From positions 1-55,769 of the forward strand of contig JAZRKE010000069.1 of assembly GCA_045646145.1 (NCBI GenBank): 55,769 bases of DNA, in the 5' to 3' direction. A program made the position numbers and the translations under genes. Origin of the DNA: SIG565 sp045646145. GTDB lineage: Bacteria > Bacillota > Clostridia > Oscillospirales > Acutalibacteraceae. Positions within the stretch are counted from its first letter, which is position 1. Each line of letters opens with the position of its first letter. The notes beneath the pieces are model-generated. The model searched no databases and was not told the DNA's origin. It worked only from the letters and a program-made list of their open reading frames with translations. Positions 1-7,155 of this stretch are shown here, one piece after another.

Positions 1-120
1 GGTGTTTTATCGCTTGGTATTTTAGGTAACACCGAAATCCGCATCATTGCTGACGGTGTTGACGAAAAAGACGCAGTAGACTCTTTAATCAAACTTGTTG
101 AATCCGGTTTTGCTGAATAA
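1..120 (+). CDS. HPr-family phosphocarrier protein, C-terminal part
   Basis: Only the last 39 residues are in the window; the frame is open from base 1 to a TAA at 118-120. The visible start, GVLSLGI, matches the segment just after the regulatory serine of HPr. It is followed by the usual acidic C-terminal helix (DEKDAVDSLIKLVESGF). HPr carries phosphate from enzyme I to sugar-specific PTS enzymes; in Firmicutes HPr or its relative Crh also acts in catabolite repression. The active-site His and regulatory Ser lie upstream of the window, so HPr cannot be told from Crh here. A strong terminator follows directly. Confidence 0.75.
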   Translation, partial: GVLSLGILGNTEIRIIADGVDEKDAVDSLIKLVESGFAE

Positions 121-146
121 TTTAAATATACTGATTTAAATAATGA

Positions 147-181
147 AGCACCCCAAGTTTTCAAAACTTGGGGTGCTTTTA
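147..181. terminator. Bidirectional Rho-independent terminator
   Basis: A near-perfect inverted repeat with arms AGCACCCCAAGTTTT and AAAACTTGGGGTGCT is followed by TTTT on the plus strand and preceded by an A-rich run. It lies between the convergent HPr and DUF711 genes and can end both transcripts. Confidence 0.9.
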
Positions 182-1543
182 TCAGTTCTTAAGGCTCTGT
201 ATCGGGGCGGGGATTTGACCGCCACGGGAAATAAATTTTAAGGGGGACTTGGTATTAACCTTCATAACAGGTCCGCTGCCTAAGAGTCCGCCAAAGTTTA
301 GTTCATCACCAACTTCTTTACCTATTGCGGGAATTACTCTTACCGCCGTTGTTTTAGAGTTTATCATACCTATTGCGGCTTCGTCGGCAATAATAGCAGA
401 GATTACCTCAGGTGGAGTGTCGCCGGGGATATTAATCATATCAAGACCTACGCTGCAAACGGCAGTCATAGCCTCAAGCTTTTCTATTGTGAGCACACCT
501 GCTCTTGCGGCGTCTATCATACCTGCATCTTCAGTTACGGGGATAAATGCGCCCGAAAGACCGCCAACACGGGATGATGCCATTACGCCACCCTTTTTAA
601 CTGCATCGTTAAGCATTGCGAGGGCGGCTGTTGTACCACACGCACCGCACATTTCAAGACCGATTTCTTCGAGTATATGCGCAACCGAGTCGCCAACGGC
701 GGGTGTGGGGGCTAAGGATAAATCCACAATACCGAAGGGCACACCAAGGCGTGTTGAAGCTTCACGGGCTACGAGCTGGCCCATCCTAGTAATTTTGAAT
801 GCCGTTCTCTTAATAAGCTCGGCAACACCTGTTAAATCAAGTCCTTCAGAATTTTTAGCGAGGGCGGCACGTACAACACCCGGTCCCGACACACCGACGT
901 TAATTACACAATCGGCTTCGCCTACACCGTGAAAAGCGCCTGCCATAAAGGGATTATCCTCGGGTGCATTACAGAAAACAACTAACTTTGCAGCTCCGAT
1001 GCAGTTATTATCCTGTGTAAGCTCTGCGGCACGCTTTACAACCTTACCCATCATACCTACAGCGTCCATATTTATACCCGCCTTAGTAGAGCCGATATTT
1101 ACCGAAGAGCAGATATGCTCTGTTTTAGCGAGTGCCTCGGGGATGCTTTCGATTAATTCTTTATCGCCAGCGGCAAAGCCCTTACCTACGAGAGCAGAAT
1201 AACCGCCGATAAAGTTAACACCTACCTTTTGGGCCGCTCGTTCGAGAGTGAGGGCAAACTTAATAGGTTCCTTATTTTCACAAGCGGCTAAAATCATAGC
1301 GATGGGTGTTACCGAAATTCGTTTATTAATAATCGGAATACCAAGCTCCCTTTCAATCTGGCAGCATACGGGAACTAAATTTTCTGCAGTTTTTATAATC
1401 TTGTTATAAACCTTTTCACACGCTTTATCTATATCGGGGTCGATACAGTCAAGCAGGGAAATACCCATTGTAACGGTACGGATATCAAGGTTTTCATTTT
1501 CTATCATCGAGATAGTTTCAAGAATATCGTTAGTATTAAGCAT
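182..1543 (-). CDS. PFL/DUF711 (UPF0210) family protein
   Basis: The 453-residue protein has the length and composition of the UPF0210/DUF711 family, soluble proteins of unknown biochemical role distantly related to the glycyl-radical (PFL) fold. Glycine-rich loops are visible, for example MCGACGTTAAL near residue 300 and GGLLGSGPVM near the C-terminus. There is no signal peptide or membrane segment. The ATG follows an AGGTGAT ribosome binding site and lies 8 nt after the ACT-domain gene, so the two form an operon. This pairing with a UPF0237 ACT protein is conserved in Firmicutes (I recall SP0238/SP0239 in Streptococcus pneumoniae). Family assignment is firm; function is unknown. Confidence 0.9.
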   Translation of the reverse strand: MLNTNDILETISMIENENLDIRTVTMGISLLDCIDPDIDKACEKVYNKIIKTAENLVPVCCQIERELGIPIINKRISVTPIAMILAACENKEPIKFALTLERAAQKVGVNFIGGYSALVGKGFAAGDKELIESIPEALAKTEHICSSVNIGSTKAGINMDAVGMMGKVVKRAAELTQDNNCIGAAKLVVFCNAPEDNPFMAGAFHGVGEADCVINVGVSGPGVVRAALAKNSEGLDLTGVAELIKRTAFKITRMGQLVAREASTRLGVPFGIVDLSLAPTPAVGDSVAHILEEIGLEMCGACGTTAALAMLNDAVKKGGVMASSRVGGLSGAFIPVTEDAGMIDAARAGVLTIEKLEAMTAVCSVGLDMINIPGDTPPEVISAIIADEAAIGMINSKTTAVRVIPAIGKEVGDELNFGGLLGSGPVMKVNTKSPLKFISRGGQIPAPIQSLKN

Positions 1544-1551
1544 TATATCAC

Positions 1552-1821
1552 CTAAATTCTGTGCATTGAATTGAATAAATCTTCGTGCATAACGTGAATT
1601 TTCATATTAATTGTTTCGCCGAATTTTTCCATATCATCGGCAAAGTCGGCAAAAGAGCCTGTCATGGCGTCAACTTCGCCAACCATAATCATACAGAACA
1701 TACCCTGTAAAATTGACTGTGTAACCTCGGCTATGTTAATATTATATTCGGCACATTTACCCGATACTTTAGCGAGAATTCCTACAGTATCCTTTCCTAC
1801 AACTGTTATAACAGCCTTCAT
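1552..1821 (-). CDS. ACT-domain protein, UPF0237 family
   Basis: This 89-residue protein is a single ACT domain: a first beta strand AVITVVGKDTVGILAKVS followed by helix and strands typical of glycine-cleavage-regulator-like ACT proteins. Such domains bind amino acids or other small ligands and usually work as dimers. It is the first gene of a two-gene operon with the DUF711 gene, from a good minus-strand promoter at 1853-1881 and with a GAGGTGAT ribosome binding site. It may be a ligand sensor for the DUF711 partner, but that is inferred from gene pairing alone. Confidence 0.88.
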   Translation of the reverse strand: MKAVITVVGKDTVGILAKVSGKCAEYNINIAEVTQSILQGMFCMIMVGEVDAMTGSFADFADDMEKFGETINMKIHVMHEDLFNSMHRI

Positions 1822-1852
1822 TATGTATCACCTCATAAGATTATTAGTTTAT

Positions 1853-1881
1853 ATAATAACATAAATAATCCATTTTGTAAA
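1853..1881 (-). promoter_or_regulatory. Sigma-A promoter for the ACT/DUF711 operon
   Basis: On the minus strand TTTACA (1881-1876) is separated by 17 nt from TATTAT (1858-1853). The start codon at 1821 is about 25 nt past the expected transcription start. The divergent lrp-like gene probably starts from an extended -10 at 1908-1916 (TGGTATCAT), whose -35 is weak. Confidence 0.65.
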
Positions 1882-1937
1882 TAATTCTTTATTTTTTAAT
1901 TTGTTTGTGGTATCATATACAAAATGGAGGTATTAAT

Positions 1938-2420
1938 ATGAATACTAAATTGCTTAAGTTGTTAAATAAAAATGCGAGATATACTTTATCGGAACTTGCA
2001 GGTATGTTAGGAATAACCGAGGCTCAGGCGGCAGAGGATTTGCGTGAGCTTGAAAAGCAGGGCGTTATTCACGGCTACAAGCCGATTATCGACTGGGAGA
2101 AGGTAGATAGCGTAATGGTATCTGCCATAATCGAGCTTAAGGTAACCCCAAAATCAGGATTGGGCTTTGAGGAGGTTGCTGAACGCGTTATGCGCTACGG
2201 CGAGGTTGAGAGCGTTTATCTTATGTCGGGCGGTTATGACCTCTGTGTACTTGTTAAGGGCAAGACCTTCCAACAGGTTGCTATGTTCGTGGCAAAAGAG
2301 CTTTCTACTATTGATTCGGTTGTATCTACAGCAACCCATTTTGTATTGCGCAGATATAAAGAACAGGATATATGCCTTTATAACGGCAAGAACGATGATA
2401 GGGGGATAATTTCCCTGTGA
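1938..2420 (+). CDS. Lrp/AsnC-family transcriptional regulator
   Basis: The 160-residue protein begins with a winged helix-turn-helix (LLKLLNKNARYTLSELAGML..., about residues 3-60) and ends with an AsnC/Lrp ligand-binding domain including a GYDLCVLVKG strand. I chose ATG 1938 because GGAGG lies 7-8 nt upstream; an in-frame ATG at 1905 has no site and lies at the promoter. Lrp-type proteins sense amino acids or related metabolites and control their metabolism. The stop overlaps the GTG of the next gene, an aminotransferase, so the regulator probably controls its own operon and perhaps the divergent ACT/DUF711 genes. Confidence 0.9.
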   Translation: MNTKLLKLLNKNARYTLSELAGMLGITEAQAAEDLRELEKQGVIHGYKPIIDWEKVDSVMVSAIIELKVTPKSGLGFEEVAERVMRYGEVESVYLMSGGYDLCVLVKGKTFQQVAMFVAKELSTIDSVVSTATHFVLRRYKEQDICLYNGKNDDRGIISL

Positions 2421-3592
2421 TAGACTATAGCAAAATTTTAAATAACACCGTAGCAGAAATTAAACCCTCAGGTATCAGAAAGTTTTTTGATATAGCTGAA
2501 AGTATGGAGGACGTAATTTCCTTAGGTGTGGGTGAGCCCGACTTTCCAACCCCTTGGAATGTCCGAGCTGCAGGTATTCGTACGCTCGAAAAGGGAAAAA
2601 CACGCTATACCTCCAACAAAGGTCTTGATACGCTACGCAGTGAGATTACAAATTATCTTTTAAGAAAATATAACATTAAATATAATCCGAGCGAAGAGGT
2701 GCTCGTAACCGTTGGCGGCAGTGAGGCTATTGATATGGCTATCCGTGCCCTTGTAAACCCAGGGGATGAGGTTATTATCCCTCAGCCGAGCTACGTTTGT
2801 TATGAGCCGATAGTGCGCCTTTCAGGCGGTGTTCCCGTAATTATTGAAACCAAAGCCGAAAACTGCTTTAAGGTAACACCCGAAGAGCTTAAAAACGCTT
2901 TATCGAAAAAAACCAAGGCTCTGATTCTGCCGTACCCCTGCAACCCGACGGGCGCTATAATGGAAAAGGAAGATTTGGAAAAACTTGCCGAAGTTTTAAG
3001 GGACACAAATGTTTTAGTGTTATCTGACGAGATTTATTCCGAGCTTACCTTTGGCGGTAAAGAGCACGTTTCTTTCTCTTCTATTGACGGTATGTGGGAA
3101 AGAACCGTTTTAATAAACGGCTTTTCAAAATCCTTCTCTATGACGGGCTGGCGCTTAGGCTTTGCTTGCGGACCACGGGAAATTATTAAGCAGATTACCA
3201 AAATTCATCAGTATGCTATAATGTGTGCGCCTACAGTATCTCAATATGCCGCAGTTGAGGCGCTTAAAAACTGCGATGATGCAGTGGAGGAGATGCTCGA
3301 GGAATATGATTCCCGCCGTCGACTTATTGTTAAGGGCTTTAACGATTTAGGGCTTACCTGCCGTGAGCCTAAGGGCGCATTTTATGCTTTTCCGTCTATT
3401 CAGTCTACGGGTATGACCAGTGATGAGTTCTGCGAAAAGCTGCTCTTATCCAAAAAGGTTGCCTTAGTGCCCGGCACTGCTTTTGGACTTGGCGGAGAGG
3501 GATTTGTCAGAGCTTCTTATTGCTATTCTGTTAAGCATATAAACGAGGCATTAAATAGAATTAGCGAGTTTTTAAAGGAAATTGGGGGATAA
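2417..3592 (+). CDS. PLP-dependent class I/II aminotransferase
   Basis: The 391-residue protein is a fold-type I aminotransferase of the aspartate/aromatic group. Visible motifs are the PLP-contact GGSEAID (100-106), NPTGA (176-180), SDEIYSEL (203-210), the Schiff-base lysine K238 in NGFSKSFSMTGWR, and a C-terminal substrate-binding Arg in FVRASY. The start is GTG, overlapping the lrp stop by 4 nt, with AGGGGGAT upstream. Co-transcription with an Lrp regulator suggests an amino-acid donor (PatA/AraT-like). The exact substrate cannot be read from sequence. Confidence 0.9.
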   Translation: MIDYSKILNNTVAEIKPSGIRKFFDIAESMEDVISLGVGEPDFPTPWNVRAAGIRTLEKGKTRYTSNKGLDTLRSEITNYLLRKYNIKYNPSEEVLVTVGGSEAIDMAIRALVNPGDEVIIPQPSYVCYEPIVRLSGGVPVIIETKAENCFKVTPEELKNALSKKTKALILPYPCNPTGAIMEKEDLEKLAEVLRDTNVLVLSDEIYSELTFGGKEHVSFSSIDGMWERTVLINGFSKSFSMTGWRLGFACGPREIIKQITKIHQYAIMCAPTVSQYAAVEALKNCDDAVEEMLEEYDSRRRLIVKGFNDLGLTCREPKGAFYAFPSIQSTGMTSDEFCEKLLLSKKVALVPGTAFGLGGEGFVRASYCYSVKHINEALNRISEFLKEIGG

Positions 3593-3593
3593 C

Positions 3594-4448
3594 TTGAAAA
3601 TTACCGCAAAAGCCAACGCTAAAATTAATCTTACGCTTGATATTGTAGGTAAACGCGAGGACGGTTATCATTTAGTTGATATGATAATGCAGTCGGTAAC
3701 CCTTTACGATACCGTTACCATCGAAAAGACAGATAACGGCATTACCGTAAATTCAAGTGATAATACGCTCGGCGGAGAGGACGACATTACCTATAAAGCC
3801 GCAAAACTCTTTTTTGAAGCGAGTTCGGTGTCTGGCGGCGCTAATATAAATATTGTTAAAAATATCCCCGTTGCCGCAGGTCTCGGGGGTGGTAGTTCAA
3901 ATGCCGCCGCAGTATTAATGCTGCTTAATAAAATTTATAATTATCCGCTATCTGCCGAAAAATTAGAGGAAATATCGGTTTCCTTAGGTGCCGACGTTCC
4001 GTTCTTTTTACACGGAGGCACGATTTCGGTTACGGGTATAGGTGAGGTATTTGATAAGCTTCCCGATATGCCTAAATGCTTTTTGGTTATTGCCAAAAAA
4101 GACACCAAGCCCTCTACTAAAAAAATGTATGAGATTATTGATAGCACCGACGTATCTTTTTTCCGTCCCGATAATATTTTTGCTAAAAAAGCGATTGCCG
4201 AAAATGATTTAGATTCACTTTGCAAGGCAATTAAGAATGTCTTTTCTGCGGCGTGGAAGCCCGATATTATTACCGATATTCTAAAGGAGAACAACGCTTT
4301 AGCGGTGAGCCTTAGCGGTAGCGGACCTTCGTATTTCGGTGTGTTCACTTCACTGACCGATGCTAAGAATTCGGTTAATGAGCTAAAAGTGAATGGAATT
4401 TCCGCTTATTTGGCTGAGCCTACGGCTTCAGCTATAGAAATTGAATAA
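3594..4448 (+). CDS. ispE: 4-diphosphocytidyl-2-C-methyl-D-erythritol kinase
   Basis: IspE phosphorylates CDP-methylerythritol in the non-mevalonate route to isoprenoids. The 284-residue GHMP kinase has the N-terminal KANAKINLTL with K10, the ATP loop PVAAGLGGGSSNAAA (92-106), and the catalytic Asp in LGADVPFFL (131-139). I use the TTG at 3594 because GGGGGA sits 5 nt upstream and the protein then begins as usual for IspE; a TTG at 3582 overlaps the aminotransferase and has no site. It follows the aminotransferase by 1 nt, so it is probably in the same transcript. Confidence 0.95.
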   Translation: MKITAKANAKINLTLDIVGKREDGYHLVDMIMQSVTLYDTVTIEKTDNGITVNSSDNTLGGEDDITYKAAKLFFEASSVSGGANINIVKNIPVAAGLGGGSSNAAAVLMLLNKIYNYPLSAEKLEEISVSLGADVPFFLHGGTISVTGIGEVFDKLPDMPKCFLVIAKKDTKPSTKKMYEIIDSTDVSFFRPDNIFAKKAIAENDLDSLCKAIKNVFSAAWKPDIITDILKENNALAVSLSGSGPSYFGVFTSLTDAKNSVNELKVNGISAYLAEPTASAIEIE

Positions 4449-4471
4449 AAATTTCAATTTTTGTCAATATT

Positions 4472-4503
4472 TCCCTTGAAAATTTTTTCAAGGGAGATTT
4501 TAT
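4472..4503 (+). promoter_or_regulatory. Hairpin holding the spoIIR ribosome binding site
   Basis: A perfect inverted repeat, TCCCTTGAAAA (4472-4482) and TTTTCAAGGGA (4485-4495), lies directly before spoIIR. The right arm contains AAGGGAG, the only plausible ribosome binding site for the ATG at 4504. The following GATTTTAT is a poor U-tract, so this could be a weak terminator of the ispE transcript, a translation-blocking structure, or both. Confidence 0.6.
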
Positions 4504-5118
4504 ATGAAAAAAGAAAATTTAAAAATTTTAAGAACGGCAATACTTTTGGCGCTTATTTTCTCTTTACTTATTTCTTCTGTCAAGTTTGAGGCGGGCTGCA
4601 CTGAACTTAAGGAAAATATTCTAAGGCTTCATATAATTGCGAATTCCGATAATGAAACCGACCAGCAACTTAAATTGAAGGTAAGAGATGCCCTTTTAAA
4701 GCTTAGCTCAACCGAGCTTTGCGAGGCCCAAAATATTGAAGATGCTATTATTGCGGCAGATGCTTCGCTTGACAATTTTAAAAACACAGCCGAACAGGTA
4801 ATTATTGAAAACGGTTTTGATTACGGGGTAACTGTGGGGATAGAGAAAAGATATTTCGGCACCCGTGAATATGAGGATTTTACACTGCCCGCAGGGGAAT
4901 ACGAGGCGCTGTGTGTTAAAATAGGAAAGGCAGAGGGCAAAAATTGGTGGTGCGTAATGTATCCTGCGGTCTGCATACCTGCCGCTACAGCCGATTTAGG
5001 CTCGACGTTGAGCGACAATGCAGAAAATATTGCAAATAATCCGCAAAAGTACGTTATAAAATTCAAAACGGTTGAAATTTTTGAGGGAATTAAAAATTTT
5101 TTGAAAAATATTAAATAA
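4504..5118 (+). CDS. spoIIR: Stage II sporulation protein R
   Basis: SpoIIR is made in the forespore, is exported to the intermembrane space and triggers SpoIIGA to process pro-sigma-E in the mother cell. The 204-residue protein has one N-terminal hydrophobic segment (about residues 10-26) and then the family signature LRLHIIANSD followed by DQQLKLKVRDALL. A conserved NWWCVMYPAVC motif lies towards the C-terminus. The start codon follows a hairpin that contains the ribosome binding site. I could not pick out a clear sigma-F promoter. Its presence indicates an endospore-forming lineage. Confidence 0.92.
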   Translation: MKKENLKILRTAILLALIFSLLISSVKFEAGCTELKENILRLHIIANSDNETDQQLKLKVRDALLKLSSTELCEAQNIEDAIIAADASLDNFKNTAEQVIIENGFDYGVTVGIEKRYFGTREYEDFTLPAGEYEALCVKIGKAEGKNWWCVMYPAVCIPAATADLGSTLSDNAENIANNPQKYVIKFKTVEIFEGIKNFLKNIK

Positions 5119-5121
5119 TAC

Positions 5122-5150
5122 TTGCATTTTTATTTGTTTTGTGGTATTAT
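5122..5150 (+). promoter_or_regulatory. Sigma-A promoter for rpmE
   Basis: TTGCAT (5122-5127) and TATTAT (5145-5150) are separated by 17 nt, with an extended TGTGG before the -10. The rpmE start codon is about 30 nt past the predicted transcription start. Confidence 0.75.
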
Positions 5151-5185
5151 CTCTTAGTAAACGAAATTTTGAAAGGGGTGGCACT

Positions 5186-5386
5186 ATGAAACAGGGTATT
5201 CATCCTACCTATGAAAAGACTGTTGTTAAGTGTGCTTGCGGTGCTGAGTTTGAAACTCGCTCGACTAAGAAGGAAATTCATCTTGATATCTGCTCAAAAT
5301 GTCATCCGTTCTTTACAGGCAGACAGAAACTTGTTGATACAGGCGGACGAGTTGATAGATTCAACAAGCGTTTTGGCTTAAAATAA
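5186..5386 (+). CDS. rpmE: 50S ribosomal protein L31, zinc-binding form
   Basis: This 66-residue protein matches bacterial L31 over its whole length (MKQGIHPTYEKTVVKCACG..., ending RVDRFNKRFGLK). Cys16, Cys18, Cys36 and Cys39 make it the zinc-containing C+ type, not the zinc-free L31B used in zinc starvation. L31 bridges the two ribosomal subunits. The ATG at 5186 follows GAAAGGGGTG; an upstream in-frame start at 5141 would lie inside the promoter. The gene has its own promoter and terminator. Confidence 0.97.
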   Translation: MKQGIHPTYEKTVVKCACGAEFETRSTKKEIHLDICSKCHPFFTGRQKLVDTGGRVDRFNKRFGLK

Positions 5387-5400
5387 GTTTAAAAGGTATA

Positions 5401-5430
5401 CCGTAACCGCCTAGGGTTGCGGTTTTCTTT
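5401..5430 (+). terminator. Terminator after rpmE
   Basis: CCGTAACC (5401-5408) pairs with GGTTGCGG (5415-5422, one G-T pair), followed by TTTTCTTTTTT. Confidence 0.75.
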
Positions 5431-5445
5431 TTTGAAAGGATTATT

Positions 5446-6066
5446 ATGAAATCTTTTAAAACTATAAGCGGAGAGAACGTTTTTGAGTTTACCGAAAAAC
5501 GCTCGAAATTCATAGGCACGCTCAAACATGTTGAAACCGAAGAGCAGGCTGTGCAGTTTATAAATGAAATGCGCTCGAAATATTGGGATGCACGGCATAA
5601 CGTTTATGCATACGCTCTGAATGACGGTAATATCAAGCGCTTCTCGGATGACGGCGAGCCGCATGGCACGGCGGGTAAACCCGTCTTAGATGTTTTAGAC
5701 GGCACCGAGCTTAAAAATGTTGCCATAGTGGTAACCAGATATTTCGGTGGAGTTCTTTTGGGTACGGGCGGTCTTGTAAGGGCTTACAGCGCGGCGGCGC
5801 AGGGCGCTGTGAATTCAGCCGATATTAAAACTATGACCGATTGCCGAGAAATTGAAATAACCTGTGAATACGGTATGTTTGATACACTTAGCAGTATGCT
5901 AAAGAGTATATCGGGCGGCGTTATAGGTACCGAATTTTTAAATGAGGTTAAAACTACAATTTACATAAGTGATATGGAAGCCGACGCTTTCTGTGCCCGA
6001 CTTATTGATACTTTTAACGGAAAAATCACCTATAAAGTAATAAAAAATAAATTTTATCCTATTTAA
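5446..6066 (+). CDS. YigZ/IMPACT family protein (UPF0029)
   Basis: The 206-residue protein has the two-domain IMPACT/YigZ layout. An N-terminal UPF0029 domain carries the signatures WDARHNVYAYAL, SDDGEPHGTAGKPVL and TRYFGGVLLGTGGLVRAYS (about residues 45-125); a C-terminal ferredoxin-like DUF1949 domain follows. The family is universal, and in eukaryotes IMPACT regulates Gcn2. Bacterial members are often linked to translation or nucleic-acid binding, but no reaction is proven. The ATG follows GAAAGGA. Confidence 0.92.
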   Translation: MKSFKTISGENVFEFTEKRSKFIGTLKHVETEEQAVQFINEMRSKYWDARHNVYAYALNDGNIKRFSDDGEPHGTAGKPVLDVLDGTELKNVAIVVTRYFGGVLLGTGGLVRAYSAAAQGAVNSADIKTMTDCREIEITCEYGMFDTLSSMLKSISGGVIGTEFLNEVKTTIYISDMEADAFCARLIDTFNGKITYKVIKNKFYPI

Positions 6067-6077
6067 TTTTAAAAAAT

Positions 6078-6098
6078 AAAGGTTTTCGACCTTTTTTT
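6078..6098 (+). terminator. Weak terminator after yigZ
   Basis: AAAGGT and ACCTTT form a 6-bp stem around a TTTCG loop, with a run of seven T. The short AT-rich stem makes efficient termination uncertain. Confidence 0.55.
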
Positions 6099-6138
6099 GC
6101 GTATATATAATTAATGATATTTTTAAGGCGGTGAAATT

Positions 6139-7131
6139 ATGAATTTGCGTCAGCAGTATGAAATGCGGGAAAAAGAGCTTTTATCCGATAGGGCAGTTTT
6201 AAGCGTTAATTCCAAGGGCAGACAGCGTGAGGAAGTTAAATGCGAGATGCGTACCGATTTTCAGCGTGATCGCGACCGTATAATTCATTCAAAATCCTTT
6301 CGCCGACTAAAGCATAAAACTCAGGTGTTTCTGTCTCCTGAGTCCGACCACTATCGAACTCGCCTTACCCACACCTTAGAGGTAGCTCAGATAGCGAGAA
6401 CTATTGCGAGAGCCCTAAGACTTAACGAGGATTTAACCGAGGCTATTGCTCTTGGACATGATTTAGGACACACACCGTTCGGACATGCAGGGGAGAGGGC
6501 TCTTGCCGAAATTAATGGTGCCTTTACCCACTATGAACAAAGTGTTCGTGTATGTGAAGCAATTGAAAAAAACGGAAATGGGTTAAATCTTACATATGAA
6601 GTCTTGAATGGTATTAAATGCCACACAAAAGGAGAATGGGCAAGCACTCTTGAGGGAAGAGTAGTTCGCTTTTCTGATAGAATTGCATATATTAATCACG
6701 ATATTGACGATGCTATACGTGCGGGTATTATCACATCAGATGACCTGCCCAAAGCCGCGGTTGACCTCTTAGGCGATTCGAAGAGTGCGCGAATTAACTC
6801 AATGGTTTTGTCGGTGGTTAAAAACAGTATTGATGATATAAAAATGGATGATGAGACCTTTGAGGTTTACGAACTACTCCACACGTTTCTATTTGAGCGT
6901 GTTTATCGTAATCTAGTTGCCAAGGGTGAGGAAAGCAAGGTTTACGGTATAATTAAGGGGCTTTATGATTATTTTTATCAAAATCCGCACAGGCTCAGAG
7001 GGGAATACGGTGAAATACTGGATAGAGACGGAATTCAACGTGCCGTTACCGATTATATCGCCGGTATGACCGACCATTATGCAGTGCAAATATACAAGGA
7101 TATTTACATACCTAAATCATGGGATATATAA
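6139..7131 (+). CDS. dgt: dGTP triphosphohydrolase-like HD protein
   Basis: The protein (330 residues) is a short Dgt-type HD-domain dNTP triphosphohydrolase, which splits dNTPs into deoxynucleosides and triphosphate. The N-terminus has RDRDRIIHSKSFRRLKHKTQV. The metal site is visible as RLTHTLEV (H78), GHDLGHTPFGH (H107, D108) and the later Asp in RFSDRIAYINHDID. The length matches the short Firmicute/Clostridial class rather than the roughly 500-residue E. coli form. It is 24 nt upstream of dnaG and probably co-transcribed with dnaG and rpoD. The exact dNTP preference is not known. Confidence 0.92.
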   Translation: MNLRQQYEMREKELLSDRAVLSVNSKGRQREEVKCEMRTDFQRDRDRIIHSKSFRRLKHKTQVFLSPESDHYRTRLTHTLEVAQIARTIARALRLNEDLTEAIALGHDLGHTPFGHAGERALAEINGAFTHYEQSVRVCEAIEKNGNGLNLTYEVLNGIKCHTKGEWASTLEGRVVRFSDRIAYINHDIDDAIRAGIITSDDLPKAAVDLLGDSKSARINSMVLSVVKNSIDDIKMDDETFEVYELLHTFLFERVYRNLVAKGEESKVYGIIKGLYDYFYQNPHRLRGEYGEILDRDGIQRAVTDYIAGMTDHYAVQIYKDIYIPKSWDI

Positions 7132-7155
7132 ATTAATGAAAAGGAGAGATAAGCG

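Noticed and set aside
249..932. Long plus-strand open frame inside the DUF711 gene
   Set aside because: It is antisense to a well-supported gene, rich in Ser, Thr, Pro and Ile from reversed codons, and has no ribosome binding site.
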